Shown: positions 45,790-53,769, numbered from the stretch's first letter. The stretch is DNA of 60,786 nucleotides from Bacteroidia bacterium (GCA_019695215.1 JAIBAK010000018.1:1-60786), one strand, 5' to 3'. Made by a program: numbers and translations. The notes: generated by a model from the letters alone, not told the origin.

Positions 45790-46779
45790 ATGAAACGGGC
45801 ACTTATATGCGGTATTTCTGGTCAGGACGGCAGTTATCTGGCTGATTTTTTATTGTCGAAGGGCTACGAAGTTTACGGCACTTCGCGCGATGCTCAGATT
45901 AACCCTTTCTCGGGGCTGCAGCGATTGGGAATAAAGGAAAAGGTATCGCTGCTTTCCATGACTCAAACAGATTTCAGAAGCGTGTTGCAGACCATTAAAA
46001 ACACCAACCCTGCCGAGGTGTATAATCTGGCCGGGCAAACTTCGGTTGGGTTATCGTTTGAGCAGCCTGTTGAAACTTTTGAAACCGTAACCGTTGGTAC
46101 CATTAACCTGCTTGAGGCGATACGTTTTTTAAACCCTGCCATTAAATTTTACAATGCCAGTTCGTCCGAATGTTTTGGGAATACCGATGAGCCGGCTACC
46201 GAAGATACACCTTTCAGGCCGCGCAGCCCTTATGCTGCGGCCAAGGCTGCTGCACACTGGATTGTGGCCAACTACCGCGAGGCTTATAACATGTATGCAT
46301 GTTCGGGTATTTTGTTCAATCATGAGTCACCCATACGCCCCGAGCGTTTTGTGTCGCAAAAAATTATTTCGGCAGCGGTGCGTATTGGCAACGGAAGCAA
46401 AGAAACGTTGAAACTTGGTAACCTCGATGTGGTTCGTGATTGGGGTTATGCTAAGGAATATGTTCAGGCTATTCACAGCATGTTGCATCAGCCCCTGCCC
46501 GATGATTTTGTTATAGCCACAGGAACCAGCAACAGCCTGCGCGATATGGTAAACGAGGCGTTTGATTATTACGGATTGAAATGGGAGGAGCATTGCCGTA
46601 TTGATGAAACATTAAAACGGCCATCCGATATCAGTAAGAGTTTGGGAAATGCCGCAAAGGCAAAAAAAGTGCTGCACTGGCAGGCCGAAACCCTGATGCC
46701 TGATGTAGTGAAACTGATGATTAAAGATTGCGAGCAGCGGATGTTTAAGGGTAAAACCCGTCAGGATGCCGGAGCATAG
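45790..46779 (+). CDS. gmd: GDP-mannose 4,6-dehydratase-family sugar epimerase
   Basis: SDR enzyme converting GDP-mannose to GDP-4-keto-6-deoxymannose, precursor of GDP-fucose, rhamnose or perosamine. The 329-residue protein has the Rossmann GISGQDGSYLADFLL (about residues 8-22), the catalytic SSSECFG and SPYAAAK with Tyr-x3-Lys, and the GMD hallmark LFNHESPIRPERFVSQKI. It is a single gene, convergent with an outer-membrane-like gene. It may feed surface polysaccharide synthesis, for example the locus at 55 kb, but that is inference. Confidence 0.9.
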   Translation: MKRALICGISGQDGSYLADFLLSKGYEVYGTSRDAQINPFSGLQRLGIKEKVSLLSMTQTDFRSVLQTIKNTNPAEVYNLAGQTSVGLSFEQPVETFETVTVGTINLLEAIRFLNPAIKFYNASSSECFGNTDEPATEDTPFRPRSPYAAAKAAAHWIVANYREAYNMYACSGILFNHESPIRPERFVSQKIISAAVRIGNGSKETLKLGNLDVVRDWGYAKEYVQAIHSMLHQPLPDDFVIATGTSNSLRDMVNEAFDYYGLKWEEHCRIDETLKRPSDISKSLGNAAKAKKVLHWQAETLMPDVVKLMIKDCEQRMFKGKTRQDAGA

Positions 46780-46815
46780 TTTGTCATGAGGTGGGAGCCT
46801 TGCGTCAGCAGCAAA

Positions 46816-47517
46816 TCACAGCAATATCCCTGCACCTAACCTCACACAAAAATATTCAGGAAGAGTAGTAAGGCTGAATGTGGAGAATGTTTGCTCTTTG
46901 GCCTTTAGTGCAGGATTATATATGCGGTTTCCTTCTCTTATCAGGTTAGTTATTCCTACGGGAAAATTCAGGTCGGCATATACATGAGAACTTAATTTGT
47001 ATTGCAATCGTGGAATAATATGAACTAATATTCCGGTACTGTTATTACGATACCGATAAATATTACTTACTTCGGGTTTATAATCATCCCTGAGGTGGTA
47101 ACCCATAACACCTATGCCCACCGAAGGATTCAATTTACATTCTTTGTTTTTGAGCAGGTAAATCCGGTATTCATACCTAATGGCTGTACGAATTCGGTAA
47201 ATAGTACCTGCATAGAAAGGCGCGGAGCCACCTGAAGTATTTGCCTCGCGGTCTTTGGTAAATGATAGTTCTGTGAGTTCAAGTTCATGGGTTCGGTTCT
47301 TTTTATCTGTCCATCCATAAGCCACTGTGGGGCGAATAAATGAGGTAAATTCATGGCGGGTTGTACCTGCTCCCGAATTGACCGATAGCAGTTGTGTTTG
47401 TATATCTGAAAGCAGGTAAACTTTTACCGTTTTGCCTGTAGTTAAATCCGTCTGGGAAAATCCGGCACAGGGAATTAACATTATTGCCAAAAGAGAGATA
47501 TTTTTAATCATACACAA
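46816..47517 (-). CDS. exported outer-membrane-like protein
   Basis: 233 residues; signal peptide MIKNISLLAIMLIPCAGFSQ begins at the third codon (alternative start 47511). The mature part alternates charged and aromatic residues in short strands: SFIRPTVAYGWTDKK, GTIYRIRTAIRYEYRIYLL, and PSVGIGVMGYHLR, ending LPEYFCVRLGAGILL with a C-terminal hydrophobic strand, as in outer-membrane beta-barrels of about 12 strands. No family recognised. Confidence 0.75.
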   Translation of the reverse strand: MCMIKNISLLAIMLIPCAGFSQTDLTTGKTVKVYLLSDIQTQLLSVNSGAGTTRHEFTSFIRPTVAYGWTDKKNRTHELELTELSFTKDREANTSGGSAPFYAGTIYRIRTAIRYEYRIYLLKNKECKLNPSVGIGVMGYHLRDDYKPEVSNIYRYRNNSTGILVHIIPRLQYKLSSHVYADLNFPVGITNLIREGNRIYNPALKAKEQTFSTFSLTTLPEYFCVRLGAGILL

Positions 47518-47635
47518 TCAAACGCCCCAGTGCAAAGTTTAGTATTCTTAACTATAGATGTGAGTCCTTTTTTCTACTGATAGTAATCCCGCAACAACCC
47601 TGATGGGCGAAAGTAAAATACTGGTTTTGGCAGGT

Positions 47636-47669
47636 AAGCAGGCAAGCAGGCAAGCAGGCAAGATGCCTG
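47636..47669. repeat. short tandem array ending in a hairpin
   Basis: Three tandem copies of AAGCAGGC (47636-47659), the last running into the hairpin CAGGCA, AGA, TGCCTG (47655-47669). A second inverted pair, TTGTTACG (47678-47685) and CGTAACAA (47709-47716), is just downstream. Together these occupy most of the 205-bp gap before the accessory island. Confidence 0.6.
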
Positions 47670-47677
47670 TTTATAGT

Positions 47678-47716
47678 TTGTTACGAGGCAGGAGCTTCAC
47701 GACATTAGCGTAACAA
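47678..47716. repeat. inverted repeat TTGTTACG/CGTAACAA
   Basis: Perfect 8-bp arms with a 23-bp spacer, AGGCAGGAGCTTCACGACAT-like. The spacer resembles the GAGGTGGGAGCCTTGCGTC segment at about 46789-46808 on the other side of the outer-membrane-like gene (about two thirds identical). It marks the left edge of the accessory island. Confidence 0.5.
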
Positions 47717-47722
47717 TGTAAT

Positions 47723-48088
47723 TCAGAGTTCTTTATTCTGGTTTTGTAGCCTTTTTTGTTCTTCAATTTTGCTTGTTATCCATTTATGATAATCTTCCAT
47801 TTCTCTACAAATTTTAAGCAATTCATCAATTGATTTCTTATCAATAATTGCTTTAGATAATTTTATACCGGAGCATATTGATTTGGATCCACATTTTGGG
47901 CAACTGAAATACGTTTCATTGTTGGAAATTACTTTAGAGAGGTGGAATGTGTTAAAGCAGTTTTTACAAAAAAAATTATAGTGCGCACCAAGTCTCCTCC
48001 ATTTATAATAGTGATTTTCCATCGGTATTGGTAACGCAATTCCGATTTTTCGGTAAAGAAACCGATTTATTTTATATATTAAGTCCAT
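47723..48088 (-). CDS. small zinc-ribbon protein
   Basis: A 121-residue protein with a probable zinc ribbon: FFCKNCFNTFHL (CxxC, about residues 40-43) and YFSCPKCGSKSI (CxxC, about 61-64). The C-terminal half is helical and highly charged (DELLKICREMEDYHKWITSKIEEQKRLQNQNKEL is a likely coiled coil). No named family. The ribbon would bind nucleic acid or protein. It is the last gene of a tightly packed set with the two UDG-fold genes upstream (4 bp gap). Confidence 0.65.
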   Translation of the reverse strand: MDLIYKINRFLYRKIGIALPIPMENHYYKWRRLGAHYNFFCKNCFNTFHLSKVISNNETYFSCPKCGSKSICSGIKLSKAIIDKKSIDELLKICREMEDYHKWITSKIEEQKRLQNQNKEL

Positions 48089-48092
48089 GAAT

Positions 48093-48842
48093 TTAAAAAT
48101 ATGGTTTGAGTAAAGTTATTAGCTCCTTTTTGTTCCTGATACCAGAATACCTTCGGCTATAACCAACGTATGTAATTGAATTTTCAATGTCTTTAAACAT
48201 CCCAACACTATTTTTCCAAGTAATTAAAGTGTTGTCTGCTCCATAACAATCACGCACTATATAATCAAATACTGACTTCCCTTCACACAATACTATTTCT
48301 GGCTTACATATTTTGATTAGACTCATAGTGAAATCGGCACTTTTTTCAAAAAAATTGTGAAATGAAATTCCAAGACCATTTAGTAGTTTAATGAAAGGTT
48401 TGATGTCAGTCTCTTTTGTAGTTGCTAAATAGAAAAAATTTGTTTTAGTACACCTTGTATTAAAAAAATGAGTTAAAGATTCATTATCATTTGGTTGAAT
48501 CAACTCCTTGAAAACATTTGCTGTTTCTCTCGCTAATGTATACGTATTATTCTCTCCAATCAAGTACTCACAATAGGACAAGGATTCGCATGGTTCAACA
48601 TTGATTTCTTTTTTTTGATTTGGATTTCCTGTTCCTGGATTAATCCCAACAAACATTACTTTCGGGTTATCAATAAACTTACTATCCCATACAAAAAAAC
48701 CTTTATAAATTTCCTTTGCTTCTGAGTTGGAATTAAGTGCTATTTCAAGCGATTGGAGATATTTTTGAACCTCGGCTGTCCACATCTGTAGTTCAGAATT
48801 TACGTTCTCTGTTTTATTTTGTGTCATTTTAGTTTCACTCAT
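48093..48842 (-). CDS. uracil-DNA-glycosylase-fold protein A
   Basis: UDG superfamily by motif, 249 residues. The first fingerprint is KVMFVGINPGTGNP (GINPG, residues 66-70), the second is TNFFYLA (134-140), and the core strand is KPEIVLCEG (180-188). The usual distal HPS motif is replaced by YVGYSRRYSGIRNKKEL (from residue 225), so catalysis on uracil is uncertain. It overlaps UDG-fold gene B by 4 bp (ATGA), so the two are translated together. Likely a DNA base-recognition protein. The superfamily call is by motif only; a profile search is needed. Confidence 0.6.
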   Translation of the reverse strand: MSETKMTQNKTENVNSELQMWTAEVQKYLQSLEIALNSNSEAKEIYKGFFVWDSKFIDNPKVMFVGINPGTGNPNQKKEINVEPCESLSYCEYLIGENNTYTLARETANVFKELIQPNDNESLTHFFNTRCTKTNFFYLATTKETDIKPFIKLLNGLGISFHNFFEKSADFTMSLIKICKPEIVLCEGKSVFDYIVRDCYGADNTLITWKNSVGMFKDIENSITYVGYSRRYSGIRNKKELITLLKPYF

Positions 48843-49567
48843 GTTAATACTTCTTTAATCAGTGCTTTTTCCAGTTCTTTCCCGTTTAAATCCGGAGTTG
48901 AATTTCTAAACCTTCTTTTCACGTTACTGTGATATAAAGAGGGATGGGTTATAAAAACAACATTGGTCTTTACGTCTCCGATGTTTATTTGTTTAAAAAT
49001 ATGCAACCCTTTTTCATCAAGTTTTTTCCACGAATTAACTTCCGACAGCGCAGCCAGCTCATTCGAAAACGCAGACAAAAATGATGGAACCTTAATGCCT
49101 AAAGTGATTATCAGTTTTGGTTTTTGGATGCGTATTTGTTCAATTAAAAACTTTCTGCATTGAGAAATAAAAGTATCACAATTAAAACCTGGAGACCTTC
49201 CTGTAGATTTACCTGTTGTTCTAACCCCCATAATTGCGTTAGTATAAAAACATTCTTCAGGGTCAATATTTGTTGCCTTAAGTATCTGAAGAAGATTAAC
49301 CCAGGTTTTATTTTTAATTCTGCTTTCAAAATTTTGTTTCAAAGATGCTTCATATGAATTTTTTGAATCAAAATCCTGACCTAAAACCATGATGCCACCA
49401 ATGGGAAATGCAGCTTTTTCATGATTAGTATCATCTTTTGTAAAAAGTCCGTCTCCTCCCGGAAAAAATGCCAAGCCCTTAATCTTGCTGTCAATTCTTT
49501 GCGTGCCATCAGGGTAGGATGTTACAGTTTTTTCAAGCTTTTCGTTTAGTTGTTCAGTTGCGTTCAT
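48839..49567 (-). CDS. uracil-DNA-glycosylase-fold protein B
   Basis: UDG superfamily by motif, 242 residues. Motif 1 reads GGIMVLGQDF (GQDF, residues 63-66), close to the GQDPYH or GExPG water-activating loop. Then CFYTNAI (107-112), PKLIITLG (150-157), and the DNA-intercalating HPS loop in FITHPSLYHSNVKRR (208-210). It has the better-preserved active-site pattern of the pair. The 4-bp overlap with protein A suggests a complex. Neighbours include a protein with HhH-GPD-like motifs, hence a base-excision theme. Confidence 0.68.
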   Translation of the reverse strand: MNATEQLNEKLEKTVTSYPDGTQRIDSKIKGLAFFPGGDGLFTKDDTNHEKAAFPIGGIMVLGQDFDSKNSYEASLKQNFESRIKNKTWVNLLQILKATNIDPEECFYTNAIMGVRTTGKSTGRSPGFNCDTFISQCRKFLIEQIRIQKPKLIITLGIKVPSFLSAFSNELAALSEVNSWKKLDEKGLHIFKQINIGDVKTNVVFITHPSLYHSNVKRRFRNSTPDLNGKELEKALIKEVLT

Positions 49568-49634
49568 GTTTGGTATTCAATTTAAATGTAATATATTTAG
49601 GATAAATATGCATTAAAGTTAATCTTTTGCTTAG

Positions 49635-49943
49635 TTACAACTGATCTATCAAATCCATTAATTTCAGCGTAATTTTTTCCCGGTTAAGGCCGGTAATGGT
49701 AGGTTTATAAAAAGGCTCGCTACCAATAATTGCCCGTTCGTCATCTACTACATAATCGGTTAGCAAAAACCTGAGTTCCGAAATTTTTTGAATAAGTAAT
49801 CGCTTCTCATCAAGCCGCAGCTGGCTTTGCTCCATTACCTGCGCATGATTGCTTTTTTCTTTTTTAACTTCTAATTTTTTCTTCTGAATGTCTATACGCT
49901 TATCGGCTATTTCCAGCCGTTTAATTTCTTCTTTGTATTCCAT
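49635..49943 (-). CDS. coiled-coil protein with hairpin-promoter element
   Basis: A 102-residue protein, almost entirely helical and charged (EEIKRLEIADKRIDIQKKKL), predicted coiled coil over residues 1-60, then a short C-terminal domain (REKITLKLMDLIDQL). No family recognised. The ATG is preceded by a perfect -7 box TAACTTTG and by a 30-bp hairpin element that recurs upstream of the 50801-51784 gene. Acts probably as an oligomerisation subunit. Confidence 0.6.
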   Translation of the reverse strand: MEYKEEIKRLEIADKRIDIQKKKLEVKKEKSNHAQVMEQSQLRLDEKRLLIQKISELRFLLTDYVVDDERAIIGSEPFYKPTITGLNREKITLKLMDLIDQL

Positions 49944-49962
49944 AATATTAAATTTTGTATTC

Positions 49963-50000
49963 CAAAGTTACAGCGGCAGACCGCAACCTATCTGCGGGTT
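49963..50000 (-). promoter_or_regulatory. hairpin plus -7 box, copy 1
   Basis: The 30 bp at 49968-49997 are identical to those at 51805-51834, and the flanking bases are similar too. On the minus strand the copy ends in a -7 box TAACTTTG (49970-49963), 20 bp before the ATG at 49943. The hairpin arms GCAGACCGCA and TGCGGGTTGC pair with one mismatch and one G-U. Confidence 0.6.
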
Positions 50001-50003
50001 GCT

Positions 50004-50747
50004 CTATTTACCTAATATTTTTAAGAATTGATTCGCTTTTTCTTGAATTTCTTGGATCTTAGCAGGGCACTTATCACTTTCTTGTAGCATCCAATATTTA
50101 TTTTCATTCCATCGGAATTTCCGATGGTAACCTGACCCAATTTGGGTTATGAATCCCCAAAACCATAGATCATCCCATACTTCAATTTTCATTTCAGAAC
50201 TTAATTCTTTCAAGGTGTCGTTTATTTCTGTGAAATTCCATTTTGTATCTTTTTCGAGTTCATTAAATATTGAGATAATAACAGTATCAACTGGTAAATG
50301 TAATTTGTCATTGTCAGTAATTGAGTTTGGGGCATCACTCCATATTTTTAATTTTTCTGAAAAATCTCCATTATGAATTTGAAAGATCATTTTTGTAAAT
50401 AATGCTGCAGTTTTATTACCCCAACCCTTTTGCTCCTTCAATTCGCTAAATAAGCCGTTATAATTAATATTTGGTATGGTTTGATGTTTAATTATATTAA
50501 GAAAATTAGCCATTGTATTCATGCAATCAGGAGATTGATATAAGTTTTTGAAGAACAAAGCAAGGCTGTTAATTCTGGGTTGACTTTGCGTGTTGGCTGC
50601 ATGATACAGAAGTGATACTATTCTATCTACTGGGTCACTGTACGGTAAAATAACTTTATTATATATCTTTTGTTGTACTAATTTATTGTACTCTCTATTT
50701 TCAATTAGAAATCCATAGATTTCGGAAAGTTTCTCGTTTACTGACAT
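50004..50747 (-). CDS. HhH-GPD-like DNA glycosylase candidate
   Basis: Unnamed by family; 247 residues. Two segments look like an HhH-GPD glycosylase: GWGNKTAALFTKMIFQIH (residues 108-125) for the helix-hairpin-helix, and LPVDTVIISIFNEL (151-164) with Asp154 for the catalytic aspartate. The gap between them (40 residues) is longer than the 20-25 in endonuclease III. No FeS cluster cysteines are seen. The N-terminal half is helical. The call is a motif-level guess; a structure prediction would decide. Lies in the island with two UDG-fold proteins. Confidence 0.45.
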   Translation of the reverse strand: MSVNEKLSEIYGFLIENREYNKLVQQKIYNKVILPYSDPVDRIVSLLYHAANTQSQPRINSLALFFKNLYQSPDCMNTMANFLNIIKHQTIPNINYNGLFSELKEQKGWGNKTAALFTKMIFQIHNGDFSEKLKIWSDAPNSITDNDKLHLPVDTVIISIFNELEKDTKWNFTEINDTLKELSSEMKIEVWDDLWFWGFITQIGSGYHRKFRWNENKYWMLQESDKCPAKIQEIQEKANQFLKILGK

Positions 50748-50800
50748 ATATTTTCTTTGGCTAATTTTTTTATTTTGAAGTAGGTTATTTGATTTAGTTA

Positions 50801-51784
50801 TTATTCAGTTTCATCAGGCATATCACCTTTTAATTTTCTTTCTATTTTAGTTATATTGTAAACAGGCCCTTCTTCAGCAAAGCCTACCAGTGAATAACTT
50901 TGAGCAAATTCATCACTATCCGGAGGTTCCTGTTTATACAACCTTAATTCGTTGGATATGTTAACCATTTCACCCATATCGGTAAAATCCAAAATTAAGT
51001 TATTCTCGCGCTCCGTGCTTTCGTTGTATAGTATTTTTTCAAGAAAATAGTAAGTTGGATGATGACCCCGACAGGTGTTTATAAGCGTATAAATATCCAA
51101 ATCTATAGTAAATAATATTCCATTATTAAAATCGGGATGAAGTGCTAAAAAGTGTATGTTAAGTTTCGGGTCAGCCATGATCTGGATAATTTGGATGTTG
51201 GAGATACTTATCGTTTCATGTTCTTCAATGATGCTTAAGTATTTTTTATATAACCGAAGTCCGGTTTTCTCAATCATCGAATAAGCAGGTGAATTTTGTG
51301 GATTCTCTCTGTCATGCAGCCAAAATAATATTTCTGCTAATTCAGGCGATTTTTCAATAATGGATAAGTCGCTCTTAACATCAGCAATATTTGCTTGGTC
51401 TGTAGTTAATAAATCACAAATAAAGCAAGAGTAGGTATGAGTATGATAATTCATATCTGTCAAAGCATCGTAGGATGTTATTAAACCCTCCTTTACGGAT
51501 TGGAGTAACTCAGATATTAATGCGGGGCGTGATATTAGATATGATTCACGTGCCTGGCTCAGAAGTTTTCTTGCTTCGGTCAGGTTACATTCCCGATCGA
51601 TGAAGTCAAAAAGTATGGTTTGATATTTTCGGGATTTAGGTAAATGATAATCTTCAAGTATTGTGTCCATTATTTCTATCTGAAGGTCAAACAAGGCTCC
51701 GCATTCCGTTGGACCACCCTTTTTGTTCATAATAGTAGTGGATAGATAAAGTCGCTCAAATAAGATATCTTCAATCATATGCAT
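50801..51784 (-). CDS. unknown protein with hairpin-promoter element
   Basis: 327 residues from ATG 51784 (a Met two codons later also possible; the longest frame begins inside the hairpin repeat and is less likely). Nothing is recognised: largely helical first half (NLTEARKLLSQARESYLISRPALISELLQSVK), then a beta-rich C-terminus (LNIHFLALHPDFNNGILFTIDLDIYTLI). It contains a Cys/His stretch (HTHTYSCFICDLL). A perfect -7 box TAATTTTG and the 30-bp hairpin lie directly upstream. Its homologous upstream sequence links it to the coiled-coil gene. Confidence 0.6.
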   Translation of the reverse strand: MHMIEDILFERLYLSTTIMNKKGGPTECGALFDLQIEIMDTILEDYHLPKSRKYQTILFDFIDRECNLTEARKLLSQARESYLISRPALISELLQSVKEGLITSYDALTDMNYHTHTYSCFICDLLTTDQANIADVKSDLSIIEKSPELAEILFWLHDRENPQNSPAYSMIEKTGLRLYKKYLSIIEEHETISISNIQIIQIMADPKLNIHFLALHPDFNNGILFTIDLDIYTLINTCRGHHPTYYFLEKILYNESTERENNLILDFTDMGEMVNISNELRLYKQEPPDSDEFAQSYSLVGFAEEGPVYNITKIERKLKGDMPDETE

Positions 51785-51799
51785 TTCAATTTGTAACCT

Positions 51800-51840
51800 C
51801 AAAATTACAGCGGCAGACCGCAACCTATCTGCGGTCTGCT
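51800..51840 (-). promoter_or_regulatory. hairpin plus -7 box, copy 2
   Basis: Copy of the 30-bp element (51805-51834). On the minus strand the -7 box TAATTTTG (51807-51800) follows the hairpin, 16 bp before the ATG at 51784. The hairpin GCAGACCGCA, ACCTATC, TGCGGTCTGC is perfect with a T-run after it on the plus strand, giving a terminator-like shape in that direction too. Confidence 0.65.
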
Positions 51841-51917
51841 TTTTTGTGAAAATTTCCTTTCATTATTTTCCATAGATTTTTCCGAATATAGCAGCACTGA
51901 ATTTTAAACAGGAACAA

Positions 51918-53405
51918 ATGCATAAGATACTTATAGCCAACCGCGGAGAAATTGCCCTGCGTGTAATGCGCACCGCCAAAGAGCTGGGATATAAAACCGT
52001 AGCCGTTTTTAGTGAAGCCGACCGTACCGCCTTGCATGTGCAATATGCCGATGAAGCTGTGTGCATCGGTCCGCCTCCATCTTATCAGTCGTATTTATTG
52101 ATGGATAAAATCATTGAAGTAGCCAAAGAGCTGAGGGTAACAGCCATTCATCCCGGCTATGGTTTTCTTTCGGAAAATGCGGTTTTCAGCCGTAAGGTGA
52201 GTGAGGCAGGTATTGTTTTTATTGGTCCTGCTCCGGAGGCCATAGAGGTAATGGGAAGTAAACTGGGCGCCAAGGCAGCGGTCAAACAATTTAATGTGCC
52301 TATGGTACCGGGTACTGAAGGGGCCATTTCAGATATAAACGAAGCGAAAAAAATTGCCGAAAAAATAGGTTTTCCGGTGCTCATTAAAGCCTCGGCCGGT
52401 GGAGGAGGAAAAGGCATGCGCGTGGTAAACAATACAGCCGAATTTGAACAGCAGGTAAAAATGGCCATGAGCGAGGCGCAATCTGCCTTTGGTGACGGTT
52501 CGGTTTTTATTGAGAAATACGTGGTTGGTCCAAGGCATATCGAATTTCAGATATTAGGCGATACACATGGCAATATTGTTCACCTGTTTGAGCGCGAATG
52601 TTCGGTGCAGCGCAGGCATCAGAAACTGGTAGAAGAAGCACCTTCCAGTGTGCTTACTCCCGAACTGCGTAAAAAAATGGGAGAGGCAGCCGTAAATGTG
52701 GCTAAAGCCTGTAATTATACGGGGGCCGGTACGGTAGAATTTCTGGTGGATGCCAACCTTGATTTTTATTTTCTGGAGATGAATACCCGCCTTCAGGTGG
52801 AGCATCCGGTTACCGAACAGATTACGGGACTGGATTTGGTGCGCGAGCAGTTTCGTATTGCTTTTGGCGAAAAATTGGGTTACACACAGGATGAGCTAAA
52901 GATAAACGGGCATAGTATTGAACTGCGGGTGTGTGCCGAGGATCCGGCTAATAATTTTCTTCCGGATATTGGTAAACTCAGAACGTATAAAATTCCGCAG
53001 GGATATGGTGTACGTGTTGACGACTCGTTTGAAGCCGGAATGGAAATTCCTATTCAGTACGACCCTATGATTGCTAAACTGATTGTATGGGGACATGACC
53101 GTGCCGATGCTATCAGAAGAATGAAGCGCGCTATTGCCGATTACCAGATAAGCGGCATTGCCACTACCTTGCCGTTCGGAACATTTGTGATGAATCACGA
53201 AGCATTTGTAAGCGGTAAATTCGATACGGCATTTATTCCAAACTATTTTACTCCCGCACAATTGCCTCAGCTGGACGAAGCAGGAGAGGGGATTGCTGCC
53301 TTAGCCTCGGTAGTATTGCAATCGCAGCCGAAAGGACAAAAAAGCACCGAAAGCAACCAAACTACTGCCACAAAATCTAACTGGCAGAAAAACAGGATGC
53401 AGTAG
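51918..53405 (+). CDS. accC: biotin carboxylase, acetyl/propionyl-CoA carboxylase type
   Basis: ATP-dependent carboxylation of biotin, the first half-reaction of acetyl-CoA or propionyl-CoA carboxylase. The 495-residue protein starts MHKILIANRGEIALRVMRTA. ATP-grasp signatures are KASAGGGGKGMRVV (about residues 157-170), MNTRLQVEHPVTEQ and QYDPMIAKLIVWG. Typical length is about 450; the extra 45 residues (QLPQLDEAG onward) are a Gln/Ser/Lys-rich tail. No accB or carboxyltransferase gene is adjacent, so it may serve several complexes. Confidence 0.95.
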   Translation: MHKILIANRGEIALRVMRTAKELGYKTVAVFSEADRTALHVQYADEAVCIGPPPSYQSYLLMDKIIEVAKELRVTAIHPGYGFLSENAVFSRKVSEAGIVFIGPAPEAIEVMGSKLGAKAAVKQFNVPMVPGTEGAISDINEAKKIAEKIGFPVLIKASAGGGGKGMRVVNNTAEFEQQVKMAMSEAQSAFGDGSVFIEKYVVGPRHIEFQILGDTHGNIVHLFERECSVQRRHQKLVEEAPSSVLTPELRKKMGEAAVNVAKACNYTGAGTVEFLVDANLDFYFLEMNTRLQVEHPVTEQITGLDLVREQFRIAFGEKLGYTQDELKINGHSIELRVCAEDPANNFLPDIGKLRTYKIPQGYGVRVDDSFEAGMEIPIQYDPMIAKLIVWGHDRADAIRRMKRAIADYQISGIATTLPFGTFVMNHEAFVSGKFDTAFIPNYFTPAQLPQLDEAGEGIAALASVVLQSQPKGQKSTESNQTTATKSNWQKNRMQ

Positions 53406-53513
53406 TTGCCGGCCGGTTAAACTTTTTCAGGAGGGGATTCTAAATTCTTAAAATAACCAAAGTTTTAGGATATTTGCAACCACAACAGTGAGCAACTTAG
53501 TTGTTTTCATTCA

Positions 53514-53699
53514 ATGAAACAGGTTAATACCATTAGCAAAGAGCAGCCCGCAGAACTTACCTGTCCGGTAAGCAAATCGGGGCGCAAAAGTTTTAAAACG
53601 TGGGCAAAACGTTTTGGATGGGCAGGCTTTTTCTTTTTTCTGATTAAGGGATTAATCTGGATAGTGGTGTTTATGATGGCCAAGGGAATTTTTTCCTGA
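53514..53699 (+). CDS. small membrane protein
   Basis: 61 residues with one membrane helix (FFFFLIKGLIWIVVFMMAK, about residues 38-56) after a basic segment KSGRKSFKTWAKRFGWAG. The RxFKTWAKRFG then GxxFFFLIKG pattern is recurrent in Bacteroidota small proteins of unknown function. A near -7 box GATATTTG (53471-53478 or so) lies about 40 bp upstream. It sits between accC and the M20 gene; role unknown. Confidence 0.7.
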   Translation: MKQVNTISKEQPAELTCPVSKSGRKSFKTWAKRFGWAGFFFFLIKGLIWIVVFMMAKGIFS

Positions 53700-53755
53700 A
53701 GCCTTTCTTTTCCGGTATATTCTTTCCGGCATAACCATTAAAAGTTAATTTCTGT

Positions 53756-53763
53756 TATTTTCG
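53756..53763 (+). promoter_or_regulatory. -7-like box before the M20 gene
   Basis: TATTTTCG matches TAnnTTTG at 7 of 8 positions and ends 6 bp before the ATG at 53770, giving a nearly leaderless message, as at several other genes here. Confidence 0.3.
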
Positions 53764-53769
53764 CAGTAC

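Noticed and set aside
47678..47716. Integron attC site
   Set aside because: The GTTACG and CGTAAC halves are in the reverse order to the attC R' and R'' cores, and no integrase is near.
50801..51823. Longest start (51823) for the 327-residue protein
   Set aside because: It lies inside the hairpin, upstream of the likely -7 box, so it would not be in the transcript.
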